Origin: Paenibacillus amylolyticus | GTDB lineage: Bacteria > Bacillota > Bacilli > Paenibacillales > Paenibacillaceae | Length of the DNA: 64,000 nt | NCBI RefSeq assembly: GCF_001570725.1 | Contig: NZ_BCNV01000001.1 | Location: 124,001-188,000, forward strand | Direction of reading: 5' to 3' | Shown here: in pieces, positions 53,217 through 63,352 of the stretch | Layout of the letters: each line of letters begins with the position of its first letter | How positions within the stretch are numbered: position 1 is the first letter of the stretch | Made by a program: the position numbers and the translations under genes | Notes under the pieces: model-generated | What the model was told of the DNA's origin: nothing | What the model saw: the letters and a program-made list of their open reading frames with translations, nothing else | The model's database searches: none

Positions 53217-55499
53217 ATGAAATCTTTATCCGTGTTTTTCAAGGATGTGGGATCGGCCGTGAGAAACCCGAAGGTGTTGATCCCTGTTATTGCAATTATG
53301 TTTATACCGATCCTGTATAGTGGCATTTATCTGGCGGCCTATTGGGACCCGTATGGTCATGTAGATGAGATGCCGGTTGCCGTTGTCAATCTGGATAAAG
53401 GTGCTGAGCTGGAGGGCAAATCCCTCCATGTAGGTAGTGATCTGGTAGATGAGCTGAAGAAAAATGCAGATTTCAAATGGGATTTTGTCAGTGCCAGTCA
53501 AGCCAAAGAAGGCATGAGTAATGACAAATATTATATGCAAATTACAATTCCGGAGAACTTCTCATCTCAGGCAACAACGTTGCTCGATGACAAGCCCGAG
53601 CCGGCTGATCTGATCTATGAACCCAATGGCAATTACAGCTTTGTCGGTGCACAGATCGGTAAGACTGCTATTAAGGATCTGAAAGCGAAGGTCTCGGCCA
53701 AAGTTACGGAATCCTATGCAGAGACATTGCTCGATAAGTTCTCCGAGGTATCCGATGGTTTAGCGGAGGCAGGCGACGGAGCAGGGGAACTGAATACGGG
53801 TGCAGGTAAACTGGATGATGGTGCCGTGAAGCTCAAAGATAACTTGGCTAAGCTCGCATCCGGTACGCTTGAACTTCAGGAAGGACTTTCTCCATTAAGT
53901 GATGGCGTCAACGCTTTGCATACGGGCGCGACGAAGCTTGAATCTGGAACATCGAATCTTGTCTCCGGTCTGCAACAGCTTCAGGCAGCAGCATCAAGTC
54001 AGCTTCAGAGCGGAGCCGATCAGTTGAAGGATGGCAGCGCCAAGTTGGAAACTGGACTCCAGTCTTCACTGGATGGCACAAACAAGTTGCAGGCTGGCTT
54101 GCAATCGTCCGAACAGGGCAGTGCGAAGCTGTCTGATGGTCTGCAAACAGCTGTTCAGGGCAGCGGTACACTGGCAACAGGCCTGCAATCGGCTGTAGAT
54201 GGCAGCTCCAAGGTTGCTGATGGCGCACAGGGTGTAGCCGCCGGATTGAAACAGCTTGCTGCATCGAATCCAGAACTGGCTGAAAATGCGGATGTACAGA
54301 AACTGCTTGCAGCAAGTGAAGCTGTTGCTGATGGCAGTGCACAATTGCATGAGAGCGAGCAGAAGCTGGCACAGGGTGCAGATCAGTTGCATCAGGGTAA
54401 CCAGCAGCTGGCTGCGGGTGCAGCCGAGCTTCATGGAGGTCAGGAGCAACTTCTGGCTGGTGCGAACCAGCTGGTGGATGGTCAAAAGCAATTGCTGGCT
54501 GGTGCGGGACAGCTTAGTCAAGGAGGAGCGAAACTCTCCGATGGTCTGAAGCAGTTCAGTGGCAAACTGGGCGATGCTGCAAGTGGCGGTACATTGCTTG
54601 CAGATGGTGCCAAGCAGCTGGGTACAGGTACGACAGCTTTGCAAACGGGTGTAGGTAAACTCAGTGGTGGCGTTAGTTCACTAACGGATGGTTCCAAGCA
54701 ACTGGGTGATGGTGCAGGCAAACTGGCTGACGGTCTTACTGAGTTGAAAGATGGCTCAAGTGAACTGGCAACCAAGTTGAATGATGCCGCACAGAAAACA
54801 TCCGAAGTTAAGAAAACGGATGATGTGGTGAACATGTTCGCTGAACCTGTGAACTCTTCGGAGAACACAGCTGAGAACGTGAGCAATTATGGTACAGGAT
54901 TGACACCGTTCTTCCTGTCTATCGGTTTGTTCGTGGGATCGCTGATTTCGACGATTGTATTGAAAATGCGGGAAACGTCCGTACCTGGTGCAACAGGCTG
55001 GAATCGTTTTGTTAGCCGGACACTGGTATTTGGCTCCGTAAGCATTTTTCAATCGGTTATCGTGGCAAGCTTCATGTTATACGGTCTTGGACTGGAGACA
55101 CATAGCGTAGGGCTGTTCTATCTGTTCACCATTATTACGGGCCTGACCTTTATGTTTATTGTTCAGGCACTTGTAACTTGGCTGGATCTGCCTGGACGTT
55201 ATGTTGTCATTCTGCTGCTGGTCTTCCAGCTTGCGGCTAGCGCAGGTACGTTCCCTGTAGAACTGATTCCATCATGGCTTCAAGCATTTAGCCCTTGGTT
55301 GCCAATGACGCACAGCATTATGGGCTTCAAGGCGGTTGTATCGAGTGGCAATCTGGATGTGATGTGGCATCAGGCAGGAATTCTTAGCATCTATGCTGGT
55401 GTGTCCATCGTGTTGACGCTGGCCTACTTCCTCTGGAACGGCAGACGTCCGAAAAAGGAAGTCGAACGGGCTGATTCCAGTCAAGTTGTGACAGCATAA
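53217..55499 (+). CDS. YhgE/Pip-type membrane protein
   Basis: A 760-residue membrane protein. One membrane segment is at the N-terminus (about 20-40, VLIPVIAIMFIPILYSGIYL), followed by a long extracellular region with many LxxGxxxLxxG-type repeats (about 190-535, e.g. LSDGLQTAVQGSGTLATGLQ), a coiled or beta-helical stalk. The C-terminus has five membrane segments resembling ABC-2 permeases. Relatives include Lactococcus Pip, a receptor for phages, and EsaA of type VII secretion. The start is ATG 53217 after AAGGGGAG; 30 upstream codons are unlike the family. Confidence 0.92.
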   Translation: MKSLSVFFKDVGSAVRNPKVLIPVIAIMFIPILYSGIYLAAYWDPYGHVDEMPVAVVNLDKGAELEGKSLHVGSDLVDELKKNADFKWDFVSASQAKEGMSNDKYYMQITIPENFSSQATTLLDDKPEPADLIYEPNGNYSFVGAQIGKTAIKDLKAKVSAKVTESYAETLLDKFSEVSDGLAEAGDGAGELNTGAGKLDDGAVKLKDNLAKLASGTLELQEGLSPLSDGVNALHTGATKLESGTSNLVSGLQQLQAAASSQLQSGADQLKDGSAKLETGLQSSLDGTNKLQAGLQSSEQGSAKLSDGLQTAVQGSGTLATGLQSAVDGSSKVADGAQGVAAGLKQLAASNPELAENADVQKLLAASEAVADGSAQLHESEQKLAQGADQLHQGNQQLAAGAAELHGGQEQLLAGANQLVDGQKQLLAGAGQLSQGGAKLSDGLKQFSGKLGDAASGGTLLADGAKQLGTGTTALQTGVGKLSGGVSSLTDGSKQLGDGAGKLADGLTELKDGSSELATKLNDAAQKTSEVKKTDDVVNMFAEPVNSSENTAENVSNYGTGLTPFFLSIGLFVGSLISTIVLKMRETSVPGATGWNRFVSRTLVFGSVSIFQSVIVASFMLYGLGLETHSVGLFYLFTIITGLTFMFIVQALVTWLDLPGRYVVILLLVFQLAASAGTFPVELIPSWLQAFSPWLPMTHSIMGFKAVVSSGNLDVMWHQAGILSIYAGVSIVLTLAYFLWNGRRPKKEVERADSSQVVTA

Positions 55500-55587
55500 G
55501 TCCAATCTGATCTTCAGCAGGAGAGATTTACGAAAAAAAACTTTATTTTCATGTAGCGAAATTATGCAATATAGTAGTCAAATAGTG

Positions 55588-55628
55588 CAAATAGCCTGTG
55601 ACCCTAAAATGGGGTTGCAGGCTATTTT
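55588..55628 (+). terminator. Terminator after yhgE
   Basis: AATAGCCTG...CAGGCTATT, with an inner CCC-TAAAAT-GGG-type pair, then TTGT. It is moderately strong. Confidence 0.75.
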
Positions 55629-56170
55629 GTATACAAATGCATAGAGAAGCAAAGATTCGCTGGATCAAGCGGTGACAATTTGGTGGAATTATGCTTAAAC
55701 GCAGGCCACATATGGAACGATTTTCTTCTGTCAGCAATTTAATTCAGTTGTACTCTGGCTTAAAAAGTGTATAATTATTCGAAAAAGAGATGAATTTAAA
55801 CGTCATTACAGTAAAGCTGTACTGCAAAACATTTCTTATCAGAGGTATTAAAAAGTTTAAATTGCGCTGATGTTAGGTCGGTGTTAAAATAATAGAACTA
55901 TATCAAAAAACGTCGCTCCATATCAGTAGCCGTGCCAGCGGCTGCGTGTTGATTTATATATGCTGTTTGTCGGATCGTCCGAATCAGCTCATCTCATTTA
56001 ATGGCTTCTGCCCTATAGCAGGCATATGTTTTTGACAGTCTCATGCTGTCACCTCTTCTATCTAGCAGGCTCTATCGCAAGCGAAAGGCCAGCTCCTCCC
56101 GTTTCATTGTTGCCTGTTGCCTATGTTCTTGATCTTTCCGAAATACTTCATTATAGAAAGGTTGCGTTCC
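55629..56170 (+). promoter_or_regulatory. Long leader and promoter region of gltB
   Basis: About 540 bp without a gene. Two SigA-like promoters are candidates: TTGTAC (55748) with TATAAT (55770-55775) at 16 bp, and TTGCGC (55862) with TAAAAT (55885-55890) at 17 bp. Either would give a leader of 280-400 nt, long enough for RNA-based control. I did not find a known riboswitch. Confidence 0.45.
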
Positions 56171-59100
56171 ATGAGACACATCGGATTACCTCCAAAACAG
56201 GGTCTGTATGACCCGCAGTTCGAAAAAGACGCATGCGGAATGGGTTTTGTTGCCAACATCAAAGGAGTACCTTCACACGATATCGTTAGTCAGGCACTGA
56301 CTATGCTTAGTAACATGGAGCATCGTGGAGGACAGGGAAGTGAACCGAATTCCGGTGACGGAGCAGGTATCCTGATTCAGATTCCACATCGCTATTTTGC
56401 ACAGGAAGCGGAACGCCTTGGTTTTGCATTGCCAGAACAGGGATTCTATGGCGTAGGGATGTTGTTCCTTTCACAGGACCCTGCCATTCGCAGTGCACAT
56501 GAAGAGAGCCTTAAGAAGATTATTGAAGAAGAAGGTCAGACGTTCCTGGGTTTCCGGGATGTTCCTACTTTTGATGAAATGCTGGGCCGTTCTGCACTTG
56601 CAGCGAAACCTTATGTACGTCAGGTGTTCATTGGAAGATCTGCAGATGTGAAGGATGAGCTTGGATTCGAGCGTAAGTTGTATGTCATTCGCAGACGCGC
56701 TGAGCTGGCTATTCGTTATTCGGCAGATGAAGCAGAAGGCGGTTCGTTCTACCTGCCAAGCTTGTCTTGTCGCAAAATTGTATATAAAGGCATGCTGACA
56801 ACAGAACAGGTGGGAGAGTTCTATCTGGATCTGCAGCAAGATCTTGTTGAATCGGCTATTGCACTCGTGCATTCCCGTTTCAGTACGAACACATTCCCAA
56901 GCTGGGAACGTGCCCACCCGTATCGCTTCATGATCCACAACGGTGAGATCAACACGATGCGTGGTAACGTGAACTGGATGCATGCACGGCAGTCCTTGTT
57001 CGAGAGCGAGCTGTTCGGTAACGACATCGCCAAAGTGAAACCGGTCATCAATCCGGACGGTTCAGATACAGCCATGTTCGATAACACGCTGGAGTTCCTG
57101 TATCTGAGTGGACGTTCTTTGCCAAACGTGGCGATGATGATGGTTCCTGAACCTTGGAGCACAGATGAGGGCATGGACCCTGCCAAAAAGGCATTTTATG
57201 AGTATCACAGCACGATGATGGAGCCTTGGGATGGGCCAGCAGCAATGGCCTTTACAGACGGTTTGCAAATTGGTGCAACACTCGACCGTAATGGTTTGCG
57301 TCCAGCTCGTTATTATGTAACCAAGGATGACCGCATTATCCTGTCTTCTGAAGTTGGGGTACTTGATATCGCGCCGGAAGAGATCCTGTACAAAGATCGT
57401 CTGCGTCCAGGTCGGATGTTGCTCGTGGATACACAACAAGGCCGCATCATTGCGGATGAGGAAGTAAAAGCAATCATTGCAGCCGAGAATCCGTATCAGG
57501 ATTGGCTTGATGAGCATCTGATGGATCTGAGCGAGTTGCCGGAAGCACCGGAACTGCCTGATCCAAAACATGATAACGTGACCCAGCTTCAGCTGGCATA
57601 TGGTTATACATTTGAAGAGCTTCGTAAAATCCTGGAGCCTATGGCAACAACAGGTATGGAAGCTACCGGTTCGATGGGCTATGATGCACCGCTAGCTGTC
57701 CTGTCGGATCGTCCACAGCGTCTGTACAACTACTTTAAACAGATGTTTGCGCAGGTAACCAACCCGCCAATCGATGCAATCCGTGAAGAGATTGTAACGT
57801 CTACGGCAACAACGATTGGTCCTGAGCGTAACTTGCTCAACCCTGAACCGGAGAGCTGTCGCCAGATTCGTCTGGATACACCGGTATTGTCCAACGAAGA
57901 CTTTGCGAAGATTCGCCATGTGCGTCGCCCAGGCTTCCGCTCCATGACAATTCCGATCTTCTTCACCGCTGCAGAAGGAGCAGAAGGACTTCGCAAAGCG
58001 ATGGAACTGCTCTTCGAAGCTGCAGACCGTGTCATCGACAAAGGTCATAACATCCTGATCCTGTCTGACCGCGGTGTAGACGCAGAGAATGCGGCCATTC
58101 CTGCATTGCTTGCTGTAGCAGGTCTGCATCACCATCTGATTCGTCAGGGAACCAGAACAAAAGTCAGCATTATGCTCGAATCCGCAGAGCCGCGTGATAT
58201 TCACCACTACGCATTGCTGCTGGGTTACGGTGTAAGTGCGGTGAACCCTTATCTGGCCTTTGAAACGTTGGATGACATGATTCAGCAAGGGTTGCTGCGG
58301 GGTATCTCGCATGAGAAAGCAGTGAAAAACTACATTAAAGCAGCTACCAAAGGCGTTACGAAAGTGTTGTCCAAAATGGGGATTTCTACGATTCAATCGT
58401 ATCGCGGAGCTCAAATCTTCGAAGCAGTGGGTCTGAAATCGGACTTCGTTGACCGTTACTTTACCTGGACACCTTCCCGCATCGGCGGAATTGGGTTGGA
58501 AGAAGTGGCAGCCGAAGCGTTGACACATCATAACCGTGCCTTTACGGAAAAAGACGGTAACGATAAAGTATTGGATTCCGGTGGGGACTATCAATGGCGT
58601 AACGACGGAGAAGAGCATCTGTTCAATCCGCAAACCATTCATACCCTGCAACACGCAGTACGTACTGGGGATTACAAGCTGTATAAAAAATATTCCAAAC
58701 TTGTACAAGGTGAGAATGATCAACTGTTGACTATTCGCTCCATGCTGAAGCTGAAACCGGTTGGAGCTTCCATTCCACTCGAAGAAGTTGAATCTGTTGA
58801 AGATATCATGCGTCGTTTCAAAACGGGTGCGATGTCCTTCGGTTCAATCAGTAAAGAAGCGCATGAAGATCTTGCCATTGCTATGAACCGTGTTGGTGGT
58901 AAATCCAATACCGGTGAAGGCGGAGAAGATCCGGCTCGCTTCATTAAAGATAGCAACGGGGATTCCCGTCGCAGTGCGATCAAACAGGTTGCATCTGGAC
59001 GTTTCGGTGTAACATCCAACTACCTGGTTAACGCCGACGAAATTCAGATCAAAATGGCACAGGGAGCAAAACCGGGTGAAGGCGGACAGCTGCCAGGACG

Positions 59101-60769
59101 TAAAGTGTATCCTTGGGTTGCTGAAGTTCGTGGATCAACACCGGGCGTAGGTCTGATCTCACCACCACCACATCACGATATCTACTCGATTGAGGATCTG
59201 GCGGAGCTGATCTATGACTTGAAAAATGCCAATCCGCGTGCTGAGATCAACGTGAAGCTCGTATCGGAAGTAGGCGTGGGTACCATCGCAGCTGGTGTAG
59301 CCAAAGGCCGTGCCGATATTATCCTCGTCAGCGGTTATGACGGTGGTACAGGTGCATCACCGCAAGGTTCGATTCGCCACGCAGGTATGCCTTGGGAACT
59401 GGGTCTTGCAGAGACACATCAAACGTTGATGCTGAACAATCTGCGTGACCGTGTTGTCCTCGAAACAGACGGCAAAATGCTGAACGGACGTGACCTGGCG
59501 ATTGCAGCTTTGCTTGGAGCAGAAGAGTATGGTTTCTCTACAGCACCGCTCGTTGCACTTGGCTGTATCATGATGCGTGTCTGTCAGATGGATACCTGTC
59601 CAGTTGGTGTAGCGACACAGAATCCGGAATTGCGTAAAAACTATATGGGTGATCCGGCTCACGTGGTTAACTTCATGCGATTTGTTGCTGAAGATGTGCG
59701 TGAGATCATGGCTGATCTTGGTTTCCGTACCATTCAGGAAATGGTCGGACGTACAGATTGCCTCGAAACGGTAGAAGCCGTAGATCACTGGAAGAAAAAA
59801 GGTGTGGATCTGTCTGTATTGCTGCACGTGCCTGAAATGCCGGAAGGCTCTGCACGTTACCGTACACAGCATCAGAATCACCAATTGGAAGAAACGCTGG
59901 ATATGCAGCAATTGCTGCCACTGGCACAGTCTGCTATTGAATCCGGTCAACCGGTTGAAGCGGTACTTCCAATTACGAACGTTAACCGTGCTGTAGGTAC
60001 TATTTTGGGTAGTGAGATCACACGCAAATATGGACTCGCAGGATTGCCGGAAGACACGGTTAAATTCAAATTTGTCGGCTCTGCCGGACAAAGCTTTGGG
60101 GCCTTTGTACCTAAAGGCATGACCTTAACCGTTGAAGGCGACTCCAATGACTACGTGGGTAAAGGATTGTCCGGAGGTAAACTGATCGTGATGCCTTCTC
60201 CGAAAGCAACGTTCGAGGCGGAAGACAACATCATTATCGGGAACACGGCTCTTTACGGAGCAACAAGTGGTGAAGCATATATCCGTGGTATTGCGGGTGA
60301 GCGATTCGCTGTACGTAACTCGGGCGCCAAAGTCGTCGTTGAAGGTGTCGGCGACCATGGTTGTGAGTATATGACGGGTGGACGTGTCGTTGTACTCGGC
60401 GGTACAGGTCGTAACTTTGCAGCAGGGATGTCCGGAGGTATTGCCTACGTATATGATCCGGAAGGCACATTCCTGAAACGTTGTAATCTGGAAATGGTTC
60501 TTTTGGAGCGTATCGAAGATGTGGCTGAAAGTGCAGATCTTCGAGGCATGATTCAACGTCATGTTGCCAACACAGGAAGTGCCGCTGGTCAGCGCATTCT
60601 GGATAACTGGCAAGATGCGGTGAATCAGTTCGTTCGGGTTATTCCGAAAGACTTCAAACGCATGACAGAGCAGATTGAACGGATTCAGGCGACTGGTTTG
60701 ACTGGAGAAGCGGCATTGCTCGCAGCATTTGAAGCGAACATGCGTGAACTTGCACGTGCTGGAGGCTAA
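56171..60769 (+). CDS. gltB: Glutamate synthase, large (alpha) subunit
   Basis: A 1,532-residue GOGAT large subunit, of normal length. A 21-residue propeptide precedes the catalytic Cys22 ([10 protein letters not shown]), the N-terminal glutaminase nucleophile. A central domain follows, then the FMN-binding synthase domain ([15 protein letters not shown]), the 3Fe-4S cluster cysteines ([12 protein letters not shown]) and the C-terminal GXGXG beta-helix. It makes two glutamates from glutamine and 2-oxoglutarate. The start is set at [11 protein letters not shown], 18 codons after an open upstream ATG. No small subunit gene (gltD) follows; a terminator is placed 47 bp downstream. Confidence 0.97.
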   Translation: MRHIGLPPKQGLYDPQFEKDACGMGFVANIKGVPSHDIVSQALTMLSNMEHRGGQGSEPNSGDGAGILIQIPHRYFAQEAERLGFALPEQGFYGVGMLFLSQDPAIRSAHEESLKKIIEEEGQTFLGFRDVPTFDEMLGRSALAAKPYVRQVFIGRSADVKDELGFERKLYVIRRRAELAIRYSADEAEGGSFYLPSLSCRKIVYKGMLTTEQVGEFYLDLQQDLVESAIALVHSRFSTNTFPSWERAHPYRFMIHNGEINTMRGNVNWMHARQSLFESELFGNDIAKVKPVINPDGSDTAMFDNTLEFLYLSGRSLPNVAMMMVPEPWSTDEGMDPAKKAFYEYHSTMMEPWDGPAAMAFTDGLQIGATLDRNGLRPARYYVTKDDRIILSSEVGVLDIAPEEILYKDRLRPGRMLLVDTQQGRIIADEEVKAIIAAENPYQDWLDEHLMDLSELPEAPELPDPKHDNVTQLQLAYGYTFEELRKILEPMATTGMEATGSMGYDAPLAVLSDRPQRLYNYFKQMFAQVTNPPIDAIREEIVTSTATTIGPERNLLNPEPESCRQIRLDTPVLSNEDFAKIRHVRRPGFRSMTIPIFFTAAEGAEGLRKAMELLFEAADRVIDKGHNILILSDRGVDAENAAIPALLAVAGLHHHLIRQGTRTKVSIMLESAEPRDIHHYALLLGYGVSAVNPYLAFETLDDMIQQGLLRGISHEKAVKNYIKAATKGVTKVLSKMGISTIQSYRGAQIFEAVGLKSDFVDRYFTWTPSRIGGIGLEEVAAEALTHHNRAFTEKDGNDKVLDSGGDYQWRNDGEEHLFNPQTIHTLQHAVRTGDYKLYKKYSKLVQGENDQLLTIRSMLKLKPVGASIPLEEVESVEDIMRRFKTGAMSFGSISKEAHEDLAIAMNRVGGKSNTGEGGEDPARFIKDSNGDSRRSAIKQVASGRFGVTSNYLVNADEIQIKMAQGAKPGEGGQLPGRKVYPWVAEVRGSTPGVGLISPPPHHDIYSIEDLAELIYDLKNANPRAEINVKLVSEVGVGTIAAGVAKGRADIILVSGYDGGTGASPQGSIRHAGMPWELGLAETHQTLMLNNLRDRVVLETDGKMLNGRDLAIAALLGAEEYGFSTAPLVALGCIMMRVCQMDTCPVGVATQNPELRKNYMGDPAHVVNFMRFVAEDVREIMADLGFRTIQEMVGRTDCLETVEAVDHWKKKGVDLSVLLHVPEMPEGSARYRTQHQNHQLEETLDMQQLLPLAQSAIESGQPVEAVLPITNVNRAVGTILGSEITRKYGLAGLPEDTVKFKFVGSAGQSFGAFVPKGMTLTVEGDSNDYVGKGLSGGKLIVMPSPKATFEAEDNIIIGNTALYGATSGEAYIRGIAGERFAVRNSGAKVVVEGVGDHGCEYMTGGRVVVLGGTGRNFAAGMSGGIAYVYDPEGTFLKRCNLEMVLLERIEDVAESADLRGMIQRHVANTGSAAGQRILDNWQDAVNQFVRVIPKDFKRMTEQIERIQATGLTGEAALLAAFEANMRELARAGG

Positions 60770-60815
60770 TAACTTCCTTTTCAAGTGTAAGTGCATGAAC
60801 AGGTTGTATTAAGAA

Positions 60816-60864
60816 TAATAGGAGCAATATGGTTGCCATTATGGCACCATATTGCTCCTATTTG
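60816..60864. terminator. Long terminator hairpin after gltB
   Basis: AATAGGAGCAATATGG and its complement are separated by a small TGCCA/TGGCA inner stem, giving about 20 paired bases. It is the longest hairpin terminator in the window. Confidence 0.9.
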
Positions 60865-60996
60865 GCTTTCGACAAAATTAGAACCCGTTCAAAAAACGTT
60901 ATCGCCATGAGACGACAACATTGAGGAAGTTTCTCAAGTATAATAAGGCTAGTTTTGGAGTGCAGGGAAAGTATAAAGATAAGAGAGGTTAGCGGA

Positions 60997-61152
60997 ATGA
61001 ATATGAAGCATCCAAACAGGGGCGATCGTAAGCCGACAGGTAAACAAGTCGAAGCAACCCAGATGGACATCATGAAGGTTTTACTGCAATGCGGAATCGA
61101 CCCGGAGCGTTGGAACCAATTCGTATCCTCCGTCAACAACAAGCGTCCTTGA
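60997..61152 (+). CDS. Small conserved-looking protein, unknown
   Basis: A 51-residue protein (NMKHPNRGDRKPTGKQVEAT; MKVLLQCGIDPERWNQFVS). It has AGAGAGG upstream of the ATG. The N-terminus is basic and the C-terminus helical, with no signal peptide. I do not recognise the family; composition suggests a real gene rather than chance. Confidence 0.6.
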   Translation: MNMKHPNRGDRKPTGKQVEATQMDIMKVLLQCGIDPERWNQFVSSVNNKRP

Positions 61153-61192
61153 CACAATAGACAACCATGGAATGGAGGGAATTCAAGACACC

Positions 61193-61236
61193 AAAAAAGC
61201 CCAGCAGCCGGAGAGTACATCTCTCGGGAACTGGGT
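61193..61236 (-). terminator. Terminator of the XRE regulator gene
   Basis: On the minus strand, CCCAG...GAGAG-ATGTA-CTCTC...CTGGG is followed by TTTTTT. Confidence 0.8.
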
Positions 61237-61249
61237 CCTCTTTTCGGGT

Positions 61250-61618
61250 TTAGTCCATGCTGCGTTCCATTCGGACAAAAGCAATAAAACGACGTGCCTC
61301 TTCTTCCGTTAAGGACTTACCATCAATCATCAGATCGAAGCGCTCCAGCACTTCCTTGTCCGATAACTCCAGGGTGTCAACGAATTCACGTACGTCTTCA
61401 TCCATCACGACATCACTTTGCTTCGTACGTCCAATGAGATAATCAATGGACACGTCGAAGATGTCGGCAAGTCTCGTTAACACTTCGAAATCCGGTTTAC
61501 GTCGGTTCTTCTCGTAGTGGGAGAGAGCAGCTCTTGTAATATGAATGGAGCTCGCAAGTTCTTCTTGAGTAAGTCCCCGCTGTTCCCTTAATTCAGCAAT
61601 GCGATTTCCGTAACTCAT
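61250..61618 (-). CDS. XRE-family regulator, SinR/SlrR-like
   Basis: A 122-residue HTH_3 protein: HTH at about 7-60 (TQEELASSIHITRAALSHYEKNRRKP) and an acidic C-terminal part that may form a SinI-like interaction (TLELSDKEVLERF). GGGGGAA precedes the ATG on the minus strand. It lies divergent to the PHP/Wzz polysaccharide locus, with a candidate operator in between, similar to SinR control of the eps operon in Bacillus (analogy only). Confidence 0.85.
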   Translation of the reverse strand: MSYGNRIAELREQRGLTQEELASSIHITRAALSHYEKNRRKPDFEVLTRLADIFDVSIDYLIGRTKQSDVVMDEDVREFVDTLELSDKEVLERFDLMIDGKSLTEEEARRFIAFVRMERSMD

Positions 61619-61807
61619 AAGCTATTTCCCCCTGAACGACATCAAATATATATTGAAACAATCCTGAGCCAAGTTTTTGATCAGGGCAGCTTTCCTGCAA
61701 AAGAGTAACTCCTCATGCGTTTCCTTCAACCATTTCCATTTGTAAATAGGTCTGTCTAAGGACATCTCAAATTGTCGTAAATCAAAAGAACCATGTCCAA
61801 ATACCGC

Positions 61808-61836
61808 TTGACATGATACGTATTGTATCGTAAATT
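61808..61836 (+). promoter_or_regulatory. SigA promoter with a palindrome in the spacer
   Basis: TTGACA (61808-61813), a 17-bp spacer and TAAATT (61831-61836), pointing to the 61.97-kb gene. The spacer contains GATAC-GTATT-GTATC (61815-61829). A half-site-like GTATCAT recurs near 61858. The position is ideal for a repressor; the adjacent XRE protein is the natural candidate. The rest of the 61619-61965 region holds no gene. Confidence 0.65.
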
Positions 61837-61965
61837 GGACGTATGGAGTTACAAAATGTATCATTTGGAATATTTTAAGTATCTCCTAGTTGCCTCCACC
61901 ATATACCTGTGAGAAGGAAGTAGAGGCAGTCCATGTAGGCTAATCCATTCTAAAGGAATGAAACC

Positions 61966-62400
61966 ATGAATTCAATAATTCAGGAATGGGCTGATATGAA
62001 ATTAAATGTCCATATGTACATTCAGGAGTTTCATGGGAAAATGGTAGACCGCAAAAGACGCCCCGTTCTGTTACTTGGAATGGACACGCAAGCGATTACC
62101 TTTCTGAGCGACCTGAACTTACCAGTATCACCAGAAGTGCTCATTGGTTTGGATGTTGAAGATCATCATGTATGTGTAAGACTTCACGCAAGGTTGCAAT
62201 GGAAACAGCCCTTCGGAGAGCTCACAATGTATCATTCAAACTTGCATATTCAGCACGAACAGAAACTATATATAACTGGACAGTTAAACGCAATGCTTAC
62301 TGAGGTTCAGTTTAAGGCGGTTTCCCGTTTTCAGTATGAAAAGGCGACAGAGCAAAGGGCCCTGCAAAAACCCTATCATTACATTGATTTCACCATATAA
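61966..62400 (+). CDS. Unrecognised 144-residue protein
   Basis: A soluble protein with alternating beta-type segments (RRPVLLLGMDTQAITFLSDL; VCVRLHARLQWKQPFGEL; LHIQHEQKLYITGQ), reminiscent of a PilZ-like small beta-barrel but without the RxxxR motif, so no c-di-GMP binding can be claimed. The ribosome site is weak (AAAGGAA). It stands alone downstream of the operator-bearing promoter. Confidence 0.65.
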   Translation: MNSIIQEWADMKLNVHMYIQEFHGKMVDRKRRPVLLLGMDTQAITFLSDLNLPVSPEVLIGLDVEDHHVCVRLHARLQWKQPFGELTMYHSNLHIQHEQKLYITGQLNAMLTEVQFKAVSRFQYEKATEQRALQKPYHYIDFTI

Positions 62401-62555
62401 TTCCAGGTCGAATCTTAACATTTTCTGAATAAAACATGCACTTAACGCCATTTTACTATATTTCATAGCGTTATGCATTAGTTCTTTAACACCAAAAGCA
62501 TTTGCGCAATGAATAAAAGGGCGAGGGGGATCATACTATTTCAGGAAGTTTGGAT

Positions 62556-63314
62556 ATGGTTGAAATGCACTGCCACATATTATCCGGTCTGGATGATGGT
62601 CCTGTTCGAATGGAGCAGTCCGTTGCGATGGCTGAGAAGGCGGCAGCCTCAGGAATTACCTCCATTATTGCTACTCCGCATCACCTGAACGGGCAATACA
62701 ACAATGAACCGATGGTGGTCAATCAGGCCGTGAACCTGCTTCACGCAGAACTTCGCAAACGTAATATTCGCCTGGAGATCCGTCCCGGACAGGAGATCAG
62801 GGTGCATGACAACCTGATTGGAGACTTATATGCAGGGAAGTGCTGCACACTCGCCGGAAGTCGTTACATGTTGCTGGAACTGCCCTTTGGTCATATTCCC
62901 TCACAGTTCCCCAGGATACTGCATGAATTACGAATAGCGGGAATTACCCCTATTATTGCTCATCCGGAACGCAATCGTGTCATTTTGAAGAAGCCAAAGC
63001 TGTTGGCTGATTATTTGAGTCAAGGTGGGTTATGTCAGCTCACGGCTCAATCTTTCACAGGGCTTTTCGGTCGAAAAGTTCGGCAGTGGTGTTTTCATTT
63101 TTGCAAAGAAAACGGGTTTCATTTCATTTCATCAGATGCGCATGATACGTGCAAAAGGACGTTTGCCATAAGTGAAGGAGAGCGAGTCATCGAGCGTCGA
63201 TTCGGAGCCGAAGCCGTCAAAAAGCTGGCAGAGAATGCATCTCACATACTATCGAATTCGAGCCTGGTCACAGAACGCTGGAAACCTCGCAAATGGCTGC
63301 TGTCCATCTGGTAG
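62556..63314 (+). CDS. CpsB/YwqE-type tyrosine-protein phosphatase (PHP domain)
   Basis: A 252-residue metal-dependent phosphatase. The PHP metal motifs are MHCHILSGLDDGP, ATPHH, GQEIRV, AHPERN and SDAHDT. In Gram-positive capsule loci it dephosphorylates the CpsD/YwqD tyrosine kinase. The start is ATG 62556 after AGGAAG; a TTG two codons earlier is possible. The Wzz gene follows after 38 bp. Confidence 0.93.
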   Translation: MVEMHCHILSGLDDGPVRMEQSVAMAEKAAASGITSIIATPHHLNGQYNNEPMVVNQAVNLLHAELRKRNIRLEIRPGQEIRVHDNLIGDLYAGKCCTLAGSRYMLLELPFGHIPSQFPRILHELRIAGITPIIAHPERNRVILKKPKLLADYLSQGGLCQLTAQSFTGLFGRKVRQWCFHFCKENGFHFISSDAHDTCKRTFAISEGERVIERRFGAEAVKKLAENASHILSNSSLVTERWKPRKWLLSIW

Positions 63315-63352
63315 TTACATAGGTTTGATCACAACGTATAGGAGGAATGAAA

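Noticed and set aside
57692..58723. A 343-codon minus-strand frame opposite gltB
   Set aside because: It lies wholly inside the gltB coding region, and its composition is typical of a shadow frame.
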